Origin: Epiperipatus broadwayi
Taxonomy: Eukaryota > Onychophora > Udeonychophora > Euonychophora > Peripatidae
Direction of reading: 5' to 3'
DNA length: 64,000 nucleotides
Assembly (NCBI GenBank): GCA_028023455.1
Contig: JAQFVV010006833.1
Coordinates: 62,001 to 126,000 of the forward strand
Both the position numbers and the translations under genes were made by a program. The notes under the pieces were generated by a model. That model was not told where the DNA came from, did not search any database, and saw nothing but the letters and a program-made list of their open reading frames with translations. Positions 57,830 to 64,000 of this stretch are shown in pieces (position 1 is the stretch's first letter; each line of letters starts with the position of its first letter).

Positions 57830-59320
57830 TTTATTAGGAAGAGTTGGTGATAAGTTCAGTTTCGATGAGAAAATGAAGTTTGATTATAGTAGAGCTAGTG
57901 ATGAGTGGATTCCAGTGTATCTGGGGAATTGACAAAGTCAGGCACGACTATATCTATGGATGCAGATGGTAAACTACAATTCCCTAAGATGTTCTTTGAT
58001 GGTGCACTGCTTTATAGAACTGTTAAGTAAAATTAATCTATATGCTTACCAATTCATACATAAAAATGGTAGCAAAAGTTAGTTCTATATATAACAGATG
58101 GACACCCATCTCAGGGAAAGATATGCGGTTGTTTTTGGCATGTTGATGTTGCAAGGCATTGTCAAAATGCCACATGTAGAATGGTGCTGAAAAAAGATGA
58201 AAACTTTATATGCCAATATTTTCAAAAGCAATGAAATATGCTAGATATATTTTGCTAATGAAATTTCTGCATTTTACTGATAAAAATGATTGACTTAGAA
58301 ACCTATCTTCAACCAAAGCTCAACAAGCTTTACAAAATGATGGAGCATTTGAGAGAACAATTAGTTCAATGTTTTGTATGTTCCAGGAACTCTCAGTGTA
58401 GATGCAAGTTTCATGCTCCACAAGAAACATCTGCTATGAAAGCAATACAATGCTAAAAAAAAATCCATTTTGAAGTGAAGCTTAACAAAGTAGATATATA
58501 TATATATGTAACGTTTTTCTTTATATTAGAAAAGGTACAAAATATAATAAAAAGTATGTCTTACTCAATCACCATTAAAAGTGTTCATTTGGTAGGTGAG
58601 TTATTTTGTCAAATGATATAGTATCACTGCAGATAACTGGAGCATGTCACCAACCTTTGTAAATATACTTGTGAGACCGAAGAAAAGCATTTCTGGTATT
58701 GTCAATGTTAGAAAGATATACCAATTGATATGAAAAACAATAGGGTAAAAAAGGCAACAATGAGACTTAAGTGTGGAAACCTGCTGGCCTTATATGACTA
58801 GTCAGCCTTTTAAACACCATTCATAATCCATCAACCAAAGTAATTGGGGCTAAAGTGATGAAACACACTACAACTTATAATCTTTTTACAAGCAGTGTTG
58901 ATTGTTACGATCGACAGCTGCCATTTTATTAAACAATCAGAAATTGGTAAAAAAAAATTATTTAGGCACTTCATTTATCTAGATATTTCAAATGCTTTTG
59001 TATTTTATAAAAAACTTGAAGCTTACAGGCAGCCATTTTTGTCTTTTGGATTTTAAGATCGCAATAACCAATGAAACTGAAATTATATGCTGCTTCAACT
59101 ACAAGAACTTCAAGAGGAATGGTTAACTGGTCAACATTTTATAGGTCACCTTCTACCTAACCCTACCAAAAAAGATCCTTCAATACTGTTATATCTGCTA
59201 CTCAAAATTAAATGGCAGCAGCAAGTGCACACAAAATCAAGGCTCTGGTGCAAAAACTGCAAGATTGGGTTATGCCTGGAGCCTTGCTTCAAGATCTACC
59301 ACATTGAGAAAATCTTATGA
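57830..59320 (+). pseudogene. PGBD4-like piggyBac transposase pseudogene
   Basis: The plus-strand sequence, in shifting frames, follows the piggyBac (PGBD4-type) transposase. It shows a SNRWTPIS-like N-terminal word (reached with shifts), KLYKMMEHLREQL (58330-58370), KKATMRLKCGNLLALYDQSA (58750-58810), then a decayed IKQSEIGKKKLFRHFIYLDI, just before SNAFVFYKKLEA (58930-59030). The C-terminal cysteine-rich finger is WCKNCKIGLCLEPCFKIYH (59250-59310), ending at TGA 59318-59320. The C.DC..LC..PCF..YH finger is diagnostic of this family. Catalytic Asp residues are not all legible. TTAA-flanked ends were not located. Confidence 0.8.
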
Positions 59321-59915
59321 AGGTATTATTAGAAAATTTTAGATATTTATAAAATATATACATTCGTAAATTAAGGAACATGGACTATTGATATTTCAAA
59401 TGTGCCATCTTTTTGGTAAAATGCATATATTACATACATAAAGTAATTTTTTTAACATTTGCAATATATTTTGAAATTAACTAAGTACAGCACCTAAACT
59501 AGAATACTACAAATGATTTTTGTTAAATGCCTATATTGTATGCATTGACTTTATAAATGTCTTCTATAAAAATATTTTCATAGAAATTTATAAGTCAGTA
59601 TTGTTTTATTATTGTACGTAAGTGTGAAAATTGTACTATAAATGCATTTCTTTTTATCAATTTTGTTAAATAAAAAAAAAAATAATTTAAAAACTTTTTG
59701 AACCCTTTCTTTCATAATTTAATATATTATACGTAATAAAAATAAATTAATAAAATATAATTCAAAAGGTAACAAACTTTTCTTATATGGCTGTAAATTA
59801 TAAATATATGCGCTTATGTGCTATTGTTAAAAAAGCTATTAATAAATGTGTATTTATTGAAGCTTAGAGCTTTATTTTTTTGGACCAGAAATTAGGATAA
59901 TGATCAATTAATGAG
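59321..59915. other. A+T-rich spacer
   Basis: No features were recognised. Confidence 0.35.
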
Positions 59916-60146
59916 TTAAAGCTCCAATCAACTATGAAATCTGTCACACTGGTAATTCATAGAACAGATAGCTATAAGAATAAAGAAAATTTTTTTTAAA
60001 TAATTATTTAATAAAGTTAACTAATAAAGAATAAAAAAAAATAAGTACATAATTTCACATTTTTTTTTTTCTGATGTTTTATTCTTCTAGCTATCTATTC
60101 TGTGAATTATCAGTGTTACTGATTTCATCATTGATTGGAACTTTAA
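59916..60146. repeat. inverted repeat, about 70-bp arms
   Basis: Arms 59916-59988 and 60077-60146 share TTAAAGCTCCAATCAA / TTAAAGTTCCAATCAA, ATGAAATC.GT, CACTG.TAATTCA and AGATAGCTA.AAGAATAAA. They are separated by about 88 A/T-rich bases. The arms differ by roughly one base in eight. This is probably a MITE; no target duplication is clear. Confidence 0.75.
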
Positions 60147-61526
60147 GAAATTGGTAGGTTATCCCCATGAAATTATTTAATAATAGCATGAATTAAACAT
60201 GTATATTTATCTTGTTCACAATTCAAGCATAATAATATTTGCAATATATATGAAGAATGTAAGGACATCTATGTGGATCTCTAAAATTATTTGGATGACA
60301 CTAAAGTCATAAAAATTATCTTTTAAGTCCACATACTTCACATTATAGACGTGATAATTGGTTTATTGTTGCCCAGTATACTCATGCTACTTGACAGAAA
60401 ATTGATGATAATCAGCACCAATATAATGATTCCAGCATTTTTGATATAGGATTACCTTCATAATTATTTTTAGCAATTATGTATGTGCATGTAGATAAAA
60501 TATTAATTGCTTTTACATTATGTCCTAAGTATAGCTTTGGCTTGAAAATAATGAACTTAGGATATCACATATTTCTTAAATCCACTCACAAAGAATGATT
60601 GTTGACTCTTGATGATAATTGCTGGTGATGCTATGTTTATCATTTATGTTGCCTATTAATTGCTCTTTTTCTATTCTTAGTAATAAACAAATTCTTTGAT
60701 GATGATTTCTATCTCCCTTGCTATACATGCCATATTCTATCTATACTAATGCAAATGGTGACCCAATTGTGTGGGCCTGAAAATGATCAAGATTTTCTGT
60801 CAGTACTATTAAATAATCACATAACAGAGTTCAAATACAACTTTACACAGGCAAAACAAAGATGTATTTTTATGCAAAATGAAGAAAAAATTATTTATTG
60901 TGAAATGTAATGAGTTATATATGATTTGGTTATTCAATGACACTGATTTATAGACATTAAATAATGATAATGATGCCTAAGTAAATATATATATATTTAA
61001 ATAAAGTAGAGCAAAAATAAAAAGGCAGCAGCAAGGTAATTCAAGATTGAAGAAAGATTGTGGCTGTTGGAGTGTTTAGCTGTATTTTCAATACTGGTAA
61101 TGGATGTAGGATTGAGGATGTAATGTCATGAAACATCAGTGTTTCTACCTCAGGCATTATACCATCTCACTTTCAAATTTATATTTACCAACCACTAAAT
61201 CTCAAAAGAAAAAAGCAAGATTTAATTTTCAAAACCAATGTTCACATATTTATTAGAACCAGTCTCTTAAGTCTCAGAAATCCCCATGAACAAGATTTCA
61301 GATTGCAAAGATTTTATTATTTCAAATTTAGGGTTTAAGCTAACTTAGTGTTTAAATTGAGGTAGTCTTTCTGGTTTATTTATGATACATTGTGGATTTA
61401 TTGTCAGAGTTATCTATCCTAGAATTGCAGGTCACTATTCATTCTTTTTGTTAAATGCCATACGGATCTCTGGAAAAGTTGAGTATATGGATCAAAATAT
61501 AAAGTTTATAAAAATTATGTATTATT
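60147..61526. other. non-coding stretch, no gene
   Basis: This A/T-rich DNA has somewhat mixed composition at 60560-60790 and 61060-61200. No repeat partner or exon was found. Confidence 0.4.
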
Positions 61527-62066
61527 TAGGGTATATGAGCACAGACTTTCAGACGACCCATCACTCTCCACTCTATCTAATAACACTGATACACTCAAGC
61601 ACATATATGCTGAAAAGATAAATAATCACCAATATACGTATTTCATGCTAAACCAGCAATCATCAGTTGGTCCAGATTATCATCTCCCACACATATATAC
61701 TATAAGTGCTCAGATATATATTAAGATAGACAATCTTCATACTTTAATGGACAGGCTCCAATCTAGCCTTTGAGCATTTCATCATCAGATTTTAAATTGG
61801 ATGGACGGTTGAAGAGTTGGAGTGTGTAGTAGATTGGAGGCTGTCCATTAAAGTATGAAGATTGTCTATCTTAATATATATCTGAGCACTTATAGTATAT
61901 ATGTGTGGGAGATGATAATCTGGACCAACTGATGATTGCTGGTTTAGCATGAAATACGTATATTGGTGATTATTTATCTTTTCAGCATATATGTGCTTGA
62001 GTGTATCAGTGATATTAGATAGTGGAGAGTGATGGGTCATCTGAAAGTCTGTGCTCATATACCCTA
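61527..62066. repeat. large inverted repeat, 236-bp arms
   Basis: Left arm 61527-61763 and right arm 61831-62066 are reverse complements with only a handful of mismatches, around a 67-base centre. Landmarks are TAGGGTATATGAGCACAGAC outside and AATGGACAG(G/C)CTCCAATCT inside. No terminal motif of a known MITE family and no target duplication is evident. Open frames on both strands (61382-61621 plus, 61792-62058 minus) are by-products of the symmetry. Confidence 0.9.
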
Positions 62067-62369
62067 TATATTACATACATAGACACAGGTATATAACAAG
62101 CCTGTGTTTCAGTTATTAAAAAGTATGTATGTATATTTAAGAATAAGGAAATTAGGCACACATACATGGACAGTGCATAAATGAGGAATAAGTTAGGGAT
62201 ACAGACTAAACAAGTAAAAATAGAAACCGAGATAGGTTCAAAGAAAAGCAGATCAGGATAATAGGTAACAGTGAAAGATTGCTTAGAAAAACAGGTGATG
62301 TGAGGCTTATTTTAGGAAATGTTTTAAAAATGCATTTTTTTTGTGTAAGATTAAAGTTAATTGAATACA

Positions 62370-63200
62370 AATTTATATGCTGACAACAGCAAAACTAAAA
62401 AAAAAAATGAAGAAAGAATGTGATAAGGAAAAGATCAACAATCAATTGAAAGAGTCCAGAAAATAGTAAAAAGCAATCAACAAAGAAAATCAAAAGAGAA
62501 CAGAAGAAAGTCAAAAGCTGCTAAGGAAAATAGAAAAAGTCAAACAGCAAAAAAAAAAAAATAAGGCCAAGAAAATGGAAGCACCCCCCCACAAACCAAT
62601 GTTTTTAAGGAAAATAGAAGAAAGCAATTAACAAAGTAAGAAAGACAAACGACAATGATGATGTTGGAGGAAATTAATCAGAAAAAAGACACTCAAAAAA
62701 TGAATCAGTATTCAAGAAACTATCCATAATATAACCCAAACAATGGGGATAAAGAGCAGGATAATAAAAGTTAGGTACTATATATCATGTGCATAACATG
62801 TAAGAGGAAGCTGAAAGAATAGAACATATAATGGAGAGTATGGACAATAGAAGAAAGAAATCCAAGGAATATATAAAACATTCGCTAGAGTGAAAGAACA
62901 AATAATAGGGCAAGTTACACAGGAAATTAAGAAACAAAGAGTTCAGTAATGTCAACTCATAGAGAACATGAAAGAAACTAAAAAAAAAAAAAGTGAAAAT
63001 TTCAGACAGATGAAAAATAAGCAAAAAAAGTATATTTTTCAGATAGGTGAAAAATAAGCAAGAAAAGCATATGAAAGGATTGTACGTATGAAGAGATATT
63101 ACAGAAGGGCAAAATTGTTTAACAAATTCAAAAGCAGAGCCAATGAAAGCTAGCGAGTGGGATTATAAGGAGAAAGCAAAATTTCCAAGTACACAAGTCA
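62370..63200 (+). other. strongly purine-rich strand, unassigned
   Basis: For about 830 bases the plus strand is dominated by A and G (GAAAGAA, AAGAAAGC, GGAAAATAGAAG words), with short near-duplicates such as CAGATRGGTGAAAAATAAGCAA (about 63003 and 63040). Every frame has stops. It could be a decayed Lys/Glu-rich coding region of a transposon, or simple-sequence drift. Confidence 0.4.
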
Positions 63201-64000
63201 TAATAAGAAGTTTATTGATTCCTTCAAGATAAAATCATTTAAGGGTGATAACCCCCTTTTTAGAACACCTTGACAGTTAGAATTTATTTTTTTCATTAGA
63301 GAATGGAGGAGCATCATAAGATGACATTTGTGTATGTTCACCTCCAGAGATCAGAAAGTAGTCTGGTGAAAATTATTGTCATATAAATCAAAAAATTTCC
63401 AAGATACATAGAAATATTGTATTGCATGAATACTATATTGAAGTGTCAGGATGGTATACAATATCAAGTATCACAAGAGATACAGCATAGATACAGAGGA
63501 GATACTCAGTTTTTTTGATGCCAGTTATCTCAGTTACAGGTCTTGAAACTTTGACCTTTATCAGATAATCAAATAATTAGAATTATTAAAAATAATGACA
63601 TATAAGACAGATAAAAGGATTATGTGTAGAAGGAACTACTGAATAGTAAGAATTGTTGAATTTCTTAAATACGAGTCAACAAATGTAAGGATTAGAAAAA
63701 AAAAAAGTTTGCCTCTTGCAACTTTCAAAATAAAGGGTCATAAAAAATGAAAAGGTCAATATAGATAGTACAGTTGTTAAAAGAAACAATAATCATCTCT
63801 GCAAGAGAAAGCATGGAATAGAAGGAAGAGTATTAATTTGCCTAAACCAGAAATTGAAATGAAGTTGCCACACTCCTTCCCAATGCTATTTAGGTGAAAA
63901 CAATCAGGCAGGTTGGAGAACAAAGTTCAGTTAATGATCCATAAAAAAATAATTACAAGTTCTCAGACTTGTATGAAGGGTCCTACATTAATGCATAGCA
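63201..64000. other. non-coding end of the window
   Basis: No exon, repeat or regulatory site was recognised. The purine bias fades after about 63250. Confidence 0.35.

Noticed and set aside
61382-62058. Two similar open frames on opposite strands
   Set aside because: Produced by the inverted repeat; the peptides mirror the arms and match no family.
1-64000. CRISPR arrays, bacterial operons, origins, riboswitches
   Set aside because: Spliced gene, LTR elements and composition are eukaryotic; no regularly spaced short repeats with unique spacers occur.

Overview
The window is invertebrate-type animal DNA. It is very A+T-rich, roughly 70-75% by eye, with a spliced gene, introns of 9-16 kb and a dense load of decayed transposons. 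The transposon mix is hAT, piggyBac, pogo-like, RTE-type LINE, Ty3/gypsy and many fold-back or MITE-like elements. I cannot fix the phylum. A mollusc, chelicerate or cnidarian with an A+T-rich genome would all fit. No operons, tRNA or rRNA genes or CRISPR arrays were found.

The one clear host gene lies on the minus strand and runs from about 52.1 kb down to 11.8 kb. Five exons (52014-52136, 51474-51768, 36501-36538, 20491-20644, 11813-11928) join in frame with consistent splice phases. Together they encode a complete SRA/YDG domain, the fold that binds methylated cytosine in UHRF1 and plant SUVH proteins. The 5' end of the gene (upstream of 52136) and its 3' end (below 11813) were not found here. 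The protein lacks an obvious NKR finger, and an Asn sits where UHRF1 has a 5mC-contacting Asp.

The introns and flanks hold the mobile elements. In order these are: an unassigned block with 20-bp repeats (2.5-3.3 kb); a perfect palindrome (3.76 kb); a fold-back element (11.3-11.7 kb); a 4.5-kb non-coding LTR element with about 1.54-kb LTRs (12.2-16.7 kb) and an inverted LTR fragment beside it; an RTE-type LINE on the minus strand interrupted by a probable solo LTR (22.1-26.0 kb); and a decayed 9.7-kb Ty3/gypsy element on the minus strand (26.6-36.3 kb). Next come a 1.1-kb non-autonomous DNA transposon with an exact 8-bp target duplication (41.1-42.2 kb); split LINE fragments (43-46.5 kb); a dead KIAA1586-like hAT (47.2-49.9 kb); a pogo/Tigger-like MITE (50-51 kb); a ZBED5-like hAT (52.3-55.6 kb); a 310-bp tandem duplication (56.2-56.8 kb); a MITE (57.0-57.2 kb); a dead PGBD4-like piggyBac (57.8-59.3 kb); and two further inverted repeats (59.9 and 61.5-62.1 kb).

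Nothing here is a multi-gene pathway. The biological interest is the SRA gene, with its altered base-recognition residues and element-inflated introns, plus several non-autonomous elements that I cannot assign to a described family.
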